From contig VXOJ01000016.1 in the NCBI GenBank assembly GCA_009840115.1, positions 49,223-113,222 of the forward strand: a stretch of 64,000 bases of DNA, given 5' to 3'. Shown here piece by piece: positions 17,988-26,902 of the stretch; positions within the stretch are counted from its first letter, which is position 1; each line of letters begins with the position of its first letter. The translations under genes and the position numbers were made by a program. The notes beneath the pieces are model-generated. The model was not told where the DNA came from. It worked only from the letters and a program-made list of their open reading frames with translations, and ran no database searches. The DNA comes from Gemmatimonadales bacterium (GTDB lineage: Bacteria; Gemmatimonadota; Gemmatimonadetes; Palauibacterales; Palauibacteraceae).

Positions 17988-20900
17988 TCAGAAGACGAGC
18001 TCCGCCGAGAAGGTGAACGTACGGAAGTTCGGGTAACCGAAGCTGTCGTAGCGGTTCAAGGTCGCGCTCCCGACCTCCCCACCGTCCCGGCCGACTTCGG
18101 GATCGTACCCGCGGTACTCGGTGAACGTGAACAGGTTGCGCCCGATGGCGCTCAGTGTGACCCGGTCGAACACGTCCCCGAACACGGACGACGTGACTGA
18201 CTCCGGAAGCGTGTAGCCGAGCGAAAGCTCACGGACCTTGAGCCACGTGCCGTCCTCGCGGAACCAGGAGTTGTCCGACCCGACGTTGTAGATGACCGAG
18301 GCGTAGCCCGTCGGCTTGTTCAGCTCGAGCGGCTTGCCCGTCTGGTCCACGTCCTCGCCGCGCAACTCGCGAAGCGCCCACTGCGCCGTGTTGTTGTAGA
18401 TCGAGTGACCGACCGACGACTCGAGGAGCGCGTTCAGGCTAAGGTTCCGGTATCGGAAGTTCGTGGCGAACGACGCGCTGAAGTCCGGTGTCGTGTTCCC
18501 GAACGGCAGGAAGTCCGTCAGCCGGCACTTCTCCTCGTAGTCGCCCGGATTCTTGGCGATGCAGGCCGGCGAGTAGTCTTCGACGTAGAACGGATGCCCC
18601 CAGCGGTAGTTCCGCGTTCCACCGTCGGCCGTGGCGACCTCGCCCATCGTGCCCCACAGCTTCTTGCTGAACCCTTCCGTGTAGTCGTTCGCGCCCGTGT
18701 AGACGAGGAGGCCGTCGTCGTTGATCTGGAAGTTGGCGTTGCAGTCGGAAGCCGACACGCCGACCGGCGCCAGGTCCGCACAACTCGTGGCCAGGACTTC
18801 GCCCCACATTTCGCCCAGCGGACGACCCTCGGAGACGTAGTAGGTCGACACCGTGTAGTCGGGAACGTCCAGACGCGTGATCTCCTGCCTCGTCTTGTCC
18901 CAGTTCAGCCGGAACTGAAGACCCATGTCCTGCGTGTCGATCGCCGCGTAGCGCAGCGAGACCTCGTACGTCTGCGCCGAGATTTCACCGGCGTTCTGCC
19001 ACTGGTTCGAGAAGCCCACGAACGCGGCCTGCGGAACCTGCAGCAACTGGTCGTCGGTCGTCTGCCAGGCGTAGGTCAGGTCGAGGCCGAGGTTCTCGAA
19101 GAACACGAAGTTGATTCCCGCCTCGCGCTCCGTCGTGAACTCCGGCTTCAGCGCGCGGTTCCCGAGGTTGACCGGGAAGATCGCGCCCTGCGCGACGCCG
19201 AACGTCTCGTACTGGGCGTAGAAGTTCGGGCGACCGCCGGCCGTGCCGAGCGAGAAGCGCAGCTTCAGTTCGTCGATCGCGTCGATGTTCCAGAAGTCCT
19301 CCTGCGCCACGCGCCACGCGACCGAACCGCGGTAGTACGTCTGCCAGCGTTCATCCGGCCCGAACAGCGAGGAGCCGTCGCGTCGGATCAGGCCGTCCAG
19401 GATGTACTTGCCCTGGTAGTCGACGCTCGCGATCCCGAAGAGTCCCTCGGCCTTGATCGACCGAACCTGGTTGTTCCCGGAGGTCTCGCCGATGATCGCG
19501 CCGAAGTTCGGCACGTCCTGCACCGAGAACCGGCTGCCGAACACGCCGTTCGACTTGAAGCTCTGGTCTTCGATGAGATAGCGGGCCTTTCCGCGCACGG
19601 TCACGTCGCCGTCCATGAACGTCTGGCTCGCGCCGAGCGTCACGGAGGCGTTGATCGCCTCGTCGGTGAAGTTGAACTCGCGCAGGCTGCCGCCGGTGAG
19701 TTCGCCGGTGCCGCTGGCGCTGGACGTGCGCTCGTTCTTGGGCCGGATCGTGTAGTCCCTGAAGTCCGTCCGGTCGAACGAGGCGTTCGCCTCGAGCGTC
19801 AGCCAGTCGAAGGCCGCCGGCGAGAAGTTGAGGTCCACGGAACCCATGGACCGCGTCCGCTTGTCCCGGCTGGTGTTGACCGCGAGCAGATAGAGCGGGT
19901 TGGCCTCGATCGACTGCGGATCCGCGTTGATGTCGGGATACCCGTCGAACGACGAGACCTCCGTCAGTTCGATGGCGGGCGACATGAAGGTGAGACGGGA
20001 GAAGGCCCCCGTCGACACGGCCTTGTCATCCTGGTCGGAGCGCGAGTAGAAGCCGCTCGCCGCGATGTCCAGGTCGCCGAAGCGCGTGTCGACGTTCAGG
20101 CGGACGTTCTGCCGCTCGAAGCCCTCGTCGTCGGGAACGCCGACGTTGAAGGCCGACAGGCCCTGCGCCACACGGTCCGCGTTGAGCGTGGCGAGGTTGT
20201 CGATGCACTGCGAGCAACTCACCACGCCGGCCTCGCGGAACTGGTCCACGCTTACCCGGAAGCTCGACTCGCCGAACCGGCCCGTCACCGCGGCGTAGAT
20301 GTCCATCGTCTCGCCGGGATCGAAGAACGTGTCCATGTGGTCGAACAACTCGCCCGGAAACGCCTGGTTCGCGAACGCGGTGGACGTCGTTCCCGGCTCG
20401 CCGACGTTGATCTGGTTGTAGAGCAGGGCCGAGCCGAAGCCGGGGCGGTTGAGGTCGCGGAAGTCGACCTCGCTGCCCTGCGAGTCGATGAACTTGGTCC
20501 CCGACGCGTTCATCGTGTACGGATGCGAACGCACGAGGCCGATGTCACCGACGAGTTGGCCGAGGCCGTACTCGCCGCGCGCGAGGACGTTCAGCGTGTT
20601 CGTCTGCAGGCCCGTGCCGCGCTTCGTCGTGATCTCGATCACGCCGTTCTGCGCCCGCGAACCGTACAGCGACGCCGCCGCCGCTCCCTTCACGATCTCC
20701 ACGTGGTCGATGTCCAGCGCGCCCACGTCCGAGAGCGATGCGCCCTCGGCCTGGATCACGCCGTCGATCACGATCAGCGGCGACTGGCTCCGGCCGGACG
20801 CGTTGATCGAGGTCGGACCGCGCAGCGTAATCGACGACTCCTGGCCGGGCTGGCCGGAATTGGAGATGACCGACACGCCGGCCGCCTTACCCGCCAGCAG

Positions 20901-21371
20901 CGAGGAGGCGTCGGCCGCGGGGACCGGAATGTCCTGCGCCGACAGCCGCTCCACCGTGAACGGGAGCTTCACCTGCGGCGTCTCTCCCACCACCCCCGTC
21001 ACGACAATGTCCTGGAGGCGAAGAGCCGTCTGCTCCACGGAGAAGTCCGCCGTCGCGACCTGGCCCGACGTCACCGTCACCGTCTGCGACAGTTCGTGGT
21101 AGCCGATCAGGCGGACCGTTACGGTCTGCTCGCCCGCCGGCACCCCTTCCAACCGGTACGTGCCCTCGGGACCCGACAGCGTGCCGATCACCGTTCCCGC
21201 AACGAACACCTGCGCGCCGGCCACCGGGGCCAGCGACTCCGCGTCGGTCACCGTCCCCGAGATCGCTCCCTGAGCGAGCAGCGGGGCCGCGCCGATAAAG
21301 AGCCAGGCGCTCACTGCCGTGGCGGCCAGCGCACTCGAGCGCCTCCGCCGTCCTGACAACTTGAACAACAT
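17988..21371 (-). CDS. SusC-family TonB-dependent outer-membrane transporter, unit 1
   Basis: Outer-membrane 22-strand barrel energised by TonB, importing a large or scarce nutrient with SusD1. The 1127-residue protein has a signal peptide (about 1-34, ending LLAQG), a carboxypeptidase-regulatory-like beta domain (about 36-110), a TonB-box-like DIVVTG (near 122-127), a plug ending at the ITTKRGTG motif (near 260), and a barrel ending in the aromatic signal TFSAELVF. ATG 21371 follows AGGAGA. Codons from the signal to the end of the plug are identical at DNA level to unit 3 over 652 bp, while the barrels differ. A CxxC (CSQC) lies in the barrel region. Substrate unknown. Confidence 0.93.
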   Translation of the reverse strand: MLFKLSGRRRRSSALAATAVSAWLFIGAAPLLAQGAISGTVTDAESLAPVAGAQVFVAGTVIGTLSGPEGTYRLEGVPAGEQTVTVRLIGYHELSQTVTVTSGQVATADFSVEQTALRLQDIVVTGVVGETPQVKLPFTVERLSAQDIPVPAADASSLLAGKAAGVSVISNSGQPGQESSITLRGPTSINASGRSQSPLIVIDGVIQAEGASLSDVGALDIDHVEIVKGAAAASLYGSRAQNGVIEITTKRGTGLQTNTLNVLARGEYGLGQLVGDIGLVRSHPYTMNASGTKFIDSQGSEVDFRDLNRPGFGSALLYNQINVGEPGTTSTAFANQAFPGELFDHMDTFFDPGETMDIYAAVTGRFGESSFRVSVDQFREAGVVSCSQCIDNLATLNADRVAQGLSAFNVGVPDDEGFERQNVRLNVDTRFGDLDIAASGFYSRSDQDDKAVSTGAFSRLTFMSPAIELTEVSSFDGYPDINADPQSIEANPLYLLAVNTSRDKRTRSMGSVDLNFSPAAFDWLTLEANASFDRTDFRDYTIRPKNERTSSASGTGELTGGSLREFNFTDEAINASVTLGASQTFMDGDVTVRGKARYLIEDQSFKSNGVFGSRFSVQDVPNFGAIIGETSGNNQVRSIKAEGLFGIASVDYQGKYILDGLIRRDGSSLFGPDERWQTYYRGSVAWRVAQEDFWNIDAIDELKLRFSLGTAGGRPNFYAQYETFGVAQGAIFPVNLGNRALKPEFTTEREAGINFVFFENLGLDLTYAWQTTDDQLLQVPQAAFVGFSNQWQNAGEISAQTYEVSLRYAAIDTQDMGLQFRLNWDKTRQEITRLDVPDYTVSTYYVSEGRPLGEMWGEVLATSCADLAPVGVSASDCNANFQINDDGLLVYTGANDYTEGFSKKLWGTMGEVATADGGTRNYRWGHPFYVEDYSPACIAKNPGDYEEKCRLTDFLPFGNTTPDFSASFATNFRYRNLSLNALLESSVGHSIYNNTAQWALRELRGEDVDQTGKPLELNKPTGYASVIYNVGSDNSWFREDGTWLKVRELSLGYTLPESVTSSVFGDVFDRVTLSAIGRNLFTFTEYRGYDPEVGRDGGEVGSATLNRYDSFGYPNFRTFTFSAELVF
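20591..21242 (-). repeat. 652-bp block identical to 31329-31980 (SusC1 and SusC3 N-terminal region)
   Basis: I compared the two intervals line by line at a constant offset of 10738 and found no difference from 20591 to 21242. The block covers the regulatory-like domain, TonB box and plug of both SusC genes. It stops sharply at the plug/barrel boundary (next base differs at 20590) and at a synonymous base near the signal peptide (21243). SusC2 is similar here but has scattered differences. Such a sharp patch between paralogues otherwise diverged points to gene conversion or recent segmental exchange. Confidence 0.9.
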
Positions 21372-21440
21372 GGATCACTCTCCTGTAGCAGTGAGATCCG
21401 TTTGTGCTTCGTATGCGACCGTCCTTTATCTGAAGTCAGG

Positions 21441-21468
21441 CCGGGGGGCGCCCACCGGCGCCCCCCGG
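21441..21468 (-). terminator. Hairpin terminator after SusCD unit 2
   Basis: A perfect 12-bp GC-only stem, CCGGGGGGCGCC with GGCGCCCCCCGG, closes a CACC loop. It begins 11 bases downstream of the SusD2 stop and lies 70 bases before the SusC1 start, so it separates units 2 and 1. There is no clear T-run on the minus strand, so termination may be factor-assisted. Confidence 0.65.
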
Positions 21469-21478
21469 TCGTTTCATC

Positions 21479-23206
21479 TCAACGCACGACCATGTCTTCG
21501 CTGGCACGCGCGGCTCTCTGTTGCCGCTGGAGGCGATGCAGCGTGAAGGCCGCCCTCTCCAGCGCCGAGTCGAGGCTGCCCGGAACGATCGACGGTGGCG
21601 TCGGATTGCCGGCCGCTCCGCCCGCGCTCCCGCCGAAGGTGTAGATGTCCCGCTGCAGGACCTCGAGATCCGCTGCCGGCATTGGCAGGTGGAGCGCCGT
21701 GCCCGCCGGCAGGATGTCGTTGCGTCGCCCGTGCCAGTGTTCGAGCCCGCCGAACACGTTGAACACGTTCTCGAAGTGCTCGAACCACATCGCATCCCGC
21801 AGGTTGCCGCAACGCCCCTGCACGTCGTACCGCTTGCGCGGCGTGCATTCGCCCGCGCCGTTGGAGGGCACCGCGTCCGTCGGATTCGACGGGGCGGGAG
21901 GCAACCCGGCCTGCATCCGCGTCACATTGATGATGTCCGCGGCCCCCGCGAAGTCGCCCATCCGGTACAGGCCTTCCGCGACGTAGTGCTCCATCTCCTG
22001 GCCCGTCATCTCCTCCATCTCCCCGGACTCGCAGAAGTTGCAGCTCAGGGTGTAGTGGTCGTACCGCGCATCTCCGTAGTGCGACTGCCGGTACGTCCCG
22101 CGCGAGGCGATGAAGATGATGTTCGCGTTGTAACGGTGGACGGGACCCGTGGACGCGGCCGTGGGACTCACGCTCTCGCCCAGCGTCCCGTTCTCGTTCA
22201 CGGCGGGGTACCGCCGGTCATCCCCGAACTCCATCTTGCGCGCCGTCCGCTTCGAGGTCTCGAAGGAGAGCCAGTCCTGGTACTGCCCGCTCTGGTCCGC
22301 CATGCCGGCCCAGTCCATGTGCATCCGATGCCAGGTGCCGTTCTGCTGCGCCTTGGCCTTCATGTCGTCATACCAGGCCGTGTCGGACGAACGGTCCTCA
22401 CCGACGACGACGACATCCTGAATGCCGGCCCGAGCGTCGGAGATGATCTGGCTCCAGTTCGCACCGGCCGCCTCGGCATCCGTCCGCGGCAGGTTCGCCG
22501 CGCAGCGCGCCTTCCAGCCGACCAGATAGTCGGCGAACTGGTTGTTGTCCCACGGATTCCCGTTGATCCAGGTGTCCGGCAGCGTGAACGAAGTCCCCCG
22601 CACGGCGGACTCCGCTTCGTTCAGTTTGCCCATCGCGTAGCTGAACATGCTGTTGTAGTCGACGGTCTCGAGTTCGCCCGTGAGATCCGTCGTCTCGTCG
22701 ACGATGAAGGCCTGGTCGTACCACAGCGCGAGCAGGCAACTCAGCATCGCCTGACTGGAGAGCGCGAAGGCGCGCGCCCGGGCATTGCGCTCGCCGCCCG
22801 GCCCGATCTCCAGACCCTCGTCGATGGCCCGGACCCCGTCGGACGCCGCCGCGATCCCTCCATAGGCGTCGTTCCAGTGCTCCGAGAACACGTACGACCA
22901 GCGATAGGAGGTCGAGTTCGGCATCGGTTCGCGTGGCTCCCGGCCGAGGTCGTTCTGGCCGTTGTTACCCCACGTCGCCGTGTGCCGGCTCGACATGTGG
23001 TTGAACGCGAAGTTCGCGTTGTTCCAGTAGTGACCCATCGCCCAGACCTGCTGGTACGAACTGGCGATGAGCGACTCGACGTCATCCGGGCTGGCCAGCG
23101 CGCGGGCCCGGTCCGGCTCGTTCGGGTTGTTGACCTGAAGGTCGCAGCCCGAAAAGCCGACTCCCAGAGCCAGCGCGACGGCCGGCAGTGTCAGCTTCCT
23201 GTTCAT
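21479..23206 (-). CDS. SusD/RagB-family outer-membrane lipoprotein, unit 2
   Basis: Partner lipoprotein of SusC2, 575 residues. The signal ends in the lipobox GVGFSGC and the mature start is CDLQVNNPNEPDRARAL. It is clearly paralogous to the other two SusD proteins, with the same helical body and a CxxC (YTLSCNFC). Divergence is concentrated in the middle of the protein, where ligand-binding loops are expected. ATG 23206 follows GGAGGGG. The gene is 55 bases downstream of SusC2. Confidence 0.92.
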   Translation of the reverse strand: MNRKLTLPAVALALGVGFSGCDLQVNNPNEPDRARALASPDDVESLIASSYQQVWAMGHYWNNANFAFNHMSSRHTATWGNNGQNDLGREPREPMPNSTSYRWSYVFSEHWNDAYGGIAAASDGVRAIDEGLEIGPGGERNARARAFALSSQAMLSCLLALWYDQAFIVDETTDLTGELETVDYNSMFSYAMGKLNEAESAVRGTSFTLPDTWINGNPWDNNQFADYLVGWKARCAANLPRTDAEAAGANWSQIISDARAGIQDVVVVGEDRSSDTAWYDDMKAKAQQNGTWHRMHMDWAGMADQSGQYQDWLSFETSKRTARKMEFGDDRRYPAVNENGTLGESVSPTAASTGPVHRYNANIIFIASRGTYRQSHYGDARYDHYTLSCNFCESGEMEEMTGQEMEHYVAEGLYRMGDFAGAADIINVTRMQAGLPPAPSNPTDAVPSNGAGECTPRKRYDVQGRCGNLRDAMWFEHFENVFNVFGGLEHWHGRRNDILPAGTALHLPMPAADLEVLQRDIYTFGGSAGGAAGNPTPPSIVPGSLDSALERAAFTLHRLQRQQRAARASEDMVVR

Positions 23207-23261
23207 GACCCCTCCATAAACTCAGTCCATGTCCGTTCGACCTCCGTTTCGCGGAGGGGCA

Positions 23262-26200
23262 TCAGAACACCAGTTCCGCCGAGAACGTGAACGAGCGGAA
23301 GTTCGGATAGCCGAAGCTGTCGTACCTCTGCAGGCCCGCGTTCGTGAGTTCGCCGCCGCTCCGGCCGACTTCGGGATCGTATCCGCGATAGTCCGTGATC
23401 GTCAGCAGGTTACGGCCGATGGCGTTGAAGGTGATCCGGTCGAACATCTCGCCGAAGAGGCTCTGCCGCATCCCGTCCGGCAGCGTGTACCCGATCGACA
23501 ACTCGCGGATCTTGATCCAGTCGCCGTCCTCGCGGAACCAGTCGTTGTCGTTGTTCGAGAGATACACCCCGGCCACGTAACCGATGGACTTGGTGAACTC
23601 GAGGGGTTTCCCCGTCTGGTCCACGTCCTCGCCCCGGTCATCCCGGAGCGCCCACTGCGCCGTGTTGTTGTAGATGGAGTGACCCATCGACGACTCGACG
23701 AGGGCGTTCACGGCGAGGTTCCTGTAACGGAAGTTGGACCCGAACGACACGTTGAAGTCCGGCGTCGTGTTCCCGAACGGAAGCACATCCGTGAGCTGGC
23801 ACTTCTCCATGTAGTTGCCCGGGTTCTTCGCCACGCAGGCCGGCGAGTAGTCCACAACCTTGATCGGAATGCCCCAGAGATACGTGTTCTCGCCACCATC
23901 GGTCGTGGGCACGGTTCCGTCCGTCCCCCAGAGTCTCTTGCTGAACCCTTCGGTGAAGTCGGCGCCTCCCGTCCACACGAGGATGCCGTCGTCATTCACC
24001 CGGAAGTTCGCGTTGCAGTCCGCGGCCGCGATGCCGACGGGTTCCAGATCCGAGCACGTTCGCGCCAGCACGTGGCCCCACATCTCGCCCAGCGGACGAC
24101 CCTCCGAGACGAAGAACGTCCCCTGGCGGTACGCGGGAACGTCCAGTCGCGTGATCTCCTGGCGCGTCCGATCCCAGTTCAGACGGAACTGCAGGCCCAT
24201 GTCCTCCGTGTCGATCGGTGCGTAGCGCATGGAGATCTCGTACGTCTGCGCGGAGATCTCGCCCGCGTTCTGCCACTGGCTGGAGAAACCCACGAACGCC
24301 GGCTGCGGAACGCGCAGCAACTGGTCGTCGGTCGTCTGCCATGCGTACGTCAGGTCGAGACCCAGGTTGTCGAAGAAGACGAAGTTGAGCCCCGCCTCAC
24401 GCTCCGTCGTGAACTCGGGCTTGAGTGCCGTGTTCCCGAGGTTGACGGGGAAGATCGCGCCGCCCGAAATGCCGAAGGTCTCGTACTGGGCCTGGAAGTT
24501 CGGCCGGCCGCCCGCCGTCCCCAGCGAGAAGCGCAGCTTCAGTTCATCGATGGCGTCGATGTTCCAGAAATCCTCCTGCGTCACGCGCCAGGCAAACGAG
24601 CCTCGGTAGTAGGTCTGCCACCGCTCGTCAGGCCCGAACAGGGACGAACCGTCGCGCCGGATCAGACCGTCGAGGATGTAGCGGCCCTGGTAGTCCACGC
24701 TCGCGATCCCGAAGAGTCCTTCCGCCTTGATCGCCCGGACGGAGTTGCTGCCCGTCGTCGATCCGGTTATGGCGCCGAAGTTGGGGACGTCCTGCACCGA
24801 AAACTGGGTTCCGAATACGCCGTTCGACTCGAAGCGCTGGTCCTCGATCAGGTAGCGTGCCTTACCGCGCACCGTGAGGTCGCCGTCCATGAACGTCTCG
24901 CTCGCGCCGAGCGTCACCGATGCGTTGATCGCCTCGTCCTCGAAGTTGCCTTCGCGCAGGCTGCCGCCGGTTGGGCCCTCACGGGTCTTCTCGTTCTTCG
25001 GATACAGTTCGTAGTCGTAGAAGTCCGTTCGGTCGAAGGACGCGTTCGCCTCGAAGGTCAGCCAGTCGAGGGATGCCGGCGAGAAGTTGAGGTCGACCGA
25101 ACCCATCGTCCGCGTCCGCTTGTCCCGACTGTCTACGATCGCCAGGAGGTAGAGCGGGTTGTTGGAGATGGACTGCGAGTCCGCATCGATCCTCGGATAG
25201 CCGTCCACCGGGTCGATCTGTGCCAGGTCGACGGCCGGCGAGGCGAACGTCAACTGGCTGAACGCGCCGTTCTCGAGCGCCTTGTCGTCCTGGTTGGCGC
25301 GCGAGTAGAACCCGCTCGCCGCGATGTCCAGGTCCCCGAACCGGGTGTCGACGTTCAGGCGCACGTTCTGTCGCTCGTACCCGTCGTCGTCCGGCAGCCC
25401 GGCGTTGAAGGCCGTCAAGCCCTGGGCGACCCGGTCCGCGTTCAACGTGGCAAGGTTGTCGATACACGGCGTGCAACGCACGATGCCGCCTTCCCTGAAC
25501 TGGTCCACGCTCACCCGGAAGCTCGACTCGCCAAACCGGCCCGTCACCGCGGCGTAGGCATCGATCGTTTCGCCGGGATCGAAGAACGTGTTCATGTGAT
25601 CGAACAGCTCATGCGGGAACGCCTGGTTGGCGAACGACGTGAAGGAATCGCCGGGCTCGTCCGGATTTATCTGGTTCGCGAGGACCGGAGCACCGAATCC
25701 GCCGCGGCTCAGGTCCGTGAAAGCGACCTCGTTCCCGTCGGTGTCGATGAAGAGCGTTCCCGCCGCGTTCATCTGGTACGGGTGGGACCGCGTCAAACCA
25801 ACGTCCCCCACCAACTGGGCGATGCCGTACTCGCCGCGAGCGAGGATGTTCAGGGTGTTCGTCTGCAGCCCCGTCCCGCGCTTCGTCGAGATCTCGATCA
25901 CGCCGTTCTGCGCCCGCGAACCGTACAGCGACGCCGCCGCGGCCCCCTTCACGATCTCTACGTGGTCGATGTCCAGCGATCCGATGTCGGAGAGCGAGGC
26001 CGACTCCGACTGGATCACCCCGTCGATCACGATCAGCGGCGACAGCGAGCGGCCCGATGAATTGATGGAGGTTGGACCGCGCAGCATGATCGACGCCTCC
26101 GCTCCGGGCTGACCGGAGCCGGAAACGACCGACACGCCGGCCGCCTTCGCCGTCAGCAACGCGGAGACGTCGGCCGCCGGCACGGGGAAATTCTGCGCCG

Positions 26201-26630
26201 ACAGCCGCTCCACCGTGAACGGGAGCTTCACCTGCGGCGTCTCGCCCACCACTCCCGTCACGACGATGTCCTGGAGGCGGAGAGCCGTCTGCTCCACGGA
26301 GAAGTCCGCCGTCGCCACCTGGCCCGACGCCACCGTCACCGTCTGCGACAGTTCGTGGTAGCCGATCAGGCGGACCGTCACGGTCTGCTCGCCCGCCGGC
26401 ACCCCTTCCAACCGGTAGGTGCCCTCGGGACCCGACAGCGTGCCGATCACCGTTCCCGCAACGAACACCTGCGCGCCGGCCACCGGGGCCAGCGACTCCG
26501 CGTCGGTCACCGTCCCCGAGATCGCTCCCTGAGCGAGCAGCGGGGCCGCGCCGATAAAGAGCCAGACGCTCACTGCCGTGGCGGCCAGCGCACTCGCGCG
26601 CCTCCGCCGTCCGGACGACTTGTGTAACAT
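23262..26630 (-). CDS. SusC-family TonB-dependent outer-membrane transporter, unit 2
   Basis: Paralogue of SusC1 and SusC3 with 1122 residues and the same architecture: signal peptide, regulatory-like beta domain, DIVVTG, plug and barrel ending in FTFSAELVF. The N-terminal region up to the plug start is nearly the same as units 1 and 3, but the plug differs at several sites (NFPVPAADVSALLTAKAAG). The barrel is distinct, with a CTPC pair where the others have CSQC or CSAC. ATG 26630 follows AGAGGAAGGGTG. The 272 bases upstream contain two hairpins, one with a T-run only about 60 bases from the start codon, which could attenuate this gene or end unit 3. Confidence 0.93.
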   Translation of the reverse strand: MLHKSSGRRRRASALAATAVSVWLFIGAAPLLAQGAISGTVTDAESLAPVAGAQVFVAGTVIGTLSGPEGTYRLEGVPAGEQTVTVRLIGYHELSQTVTVASGQVATADFSVEQTALRLQDIVVTGVVGETPQVKLPFTVERLSAQNFPVPAADVSALLTAKAAGVSVVSGSGQPGAEASIMLRGPTSINSSGRSLSPLIVIDGVIQSESASLSDIGSLDIDHVEIVKGAAAASLYGSRAQNGVIEISTKRGTGLQTNTLNILARGEYGIAQLVGDVGLTRSHPYQMNAAGTLFIDTDGNEVAFTDLSRGGFGAPVLANQINPDEPGDSFTSFANQAFPHELFDHMNTFFDPGETIDAYAAVTGRFGESSFRVSVDQFREGGIVRCTPCIDNLATLNADRVAQGLTAFNAGLPDDDGYERQNVRLNVDTRFGDLDIAASGFYSRANQDDKALENGAFSQLTFASPAVDLAQIDPVDGYPRIDADSQSISNNPLYLLAIVDSRDKRTRTMGSVDLNFSPASLDWLTFEANASFDRTDFYDYELYPKNEKTREGPTGGSLREGNFEDEAINASVTLGASETFMDGDLTVRGKARYLIEDQRFESNGVFGTQFSVQDVPNFGAITGSTTGSNSVRAIKAEGLFGIASVDYQGRYILDGLIRRDGSSLFGPDERWQTYYRGSFAWRVTQEDFWNIDAIDELKLRFSLGTAGGRPNFQAQYETFGISGGAIFPVNLGNTALKPEFTTEREAGLNFVFFDNLGLDLTYAWQTTDDQLLRVPQPAFVGFSSQWQNAGEISAQTYEISMRYAPIDTEDMGLQFRLNWDRTRQEITRLDVPAYRQGTFFVSEGRPLGEMWGHVLARTCSDLEPVGIAAADCNANFRVNDDGILVWTGGADFTEGFSKRLWGTDGTVPTTDGGENTYLWGIPIKVVDYSPACVAKNPGNYMEKCQLTDVLPFGNTTPDFNVSFGSNFRYRNLAVNALVESSMGHSIYNNTAQWALRDDRGEDVDQTGKPLEFTKSIGYVAGVYLSNNDNDWFREDGDWIKIRELSIGYTLPDGMRQSLFGEMFDRITFNAIGRNLLTITDYRGYDPEVGRSGGELTNAGLQRYDSFGYPNFRSFTFSAELVF

Positions 26631-26691
26631 GGATCACCCTTCCTCTAGCGTGGGACCCTAAGCGACCCGACCCCTCTCCCTGCCCCCCAAG

Positions 26692-26731
26692 AAAAACGAT
26701 CGGGGCCGCAGGATCGCGACCACCGATCGTT
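26692..26731 (-). terminator. Intrinsic terminator between unit 3 and SusC2
   Basis: On the minus strand AACGATCGG (26731-26723) pairs with CCGATCGTT (26703-26695) around a 19-base loop and runs into a further TTT, giving five T residues in all. It is about 62 bases before the SusC2 start codon. It may be the second terminator of unit 3, or an attenuator in the SusC2 leader. Confidence 0.65.
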
Positions 26732-26762
26732 GTTTGCCGACGCTCGTCTCGTTGTTAAGCGC

Positions 26763-26801
26763 ACGCCTCCCGGAGCCGTCACTGACGGCGCCGGGAGGCG
26801 T
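26763..26801 (-). terminator. Long hairpin downstream of SusD3
   Basis: A near-perfect inverted repeat: ACGCCTCCCGG with CCGGGAGGCGT, then one mismatch, then GCCGTCA with TGACGGC around a single base. That makes about 18 pairs. It lies about 100 bases past the SusD3 stop and has no T-run. With the terminator at 26692-26731 it forms a tandem pair between two SusCD units. Confidence 0.6.
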
Positions 26802-26902
26802 GTACGCTCCCTGGAAAGGCTGTCTATCCAACCAACCGCCTTCCTGGTTCAAACCTTCGGGGAGAACCACCCCCGGCCCGGTCCTTGCCGGGCTACTGCT
26901 TC

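Noticed and set aside
18405..21356. A 983-codon open frame on the plus strand opposite SusC1, with similar long frames opposite SusC2 (23229-26060) and SusC3 (29062-32067)
   Set aside because: These are shadows of the strong GC-rich third-position bias of the SusC genes. Their Arg/Val/Asp-rich translations resemble no protein family, and all three copies exist only because the SusC genes are paralogous.
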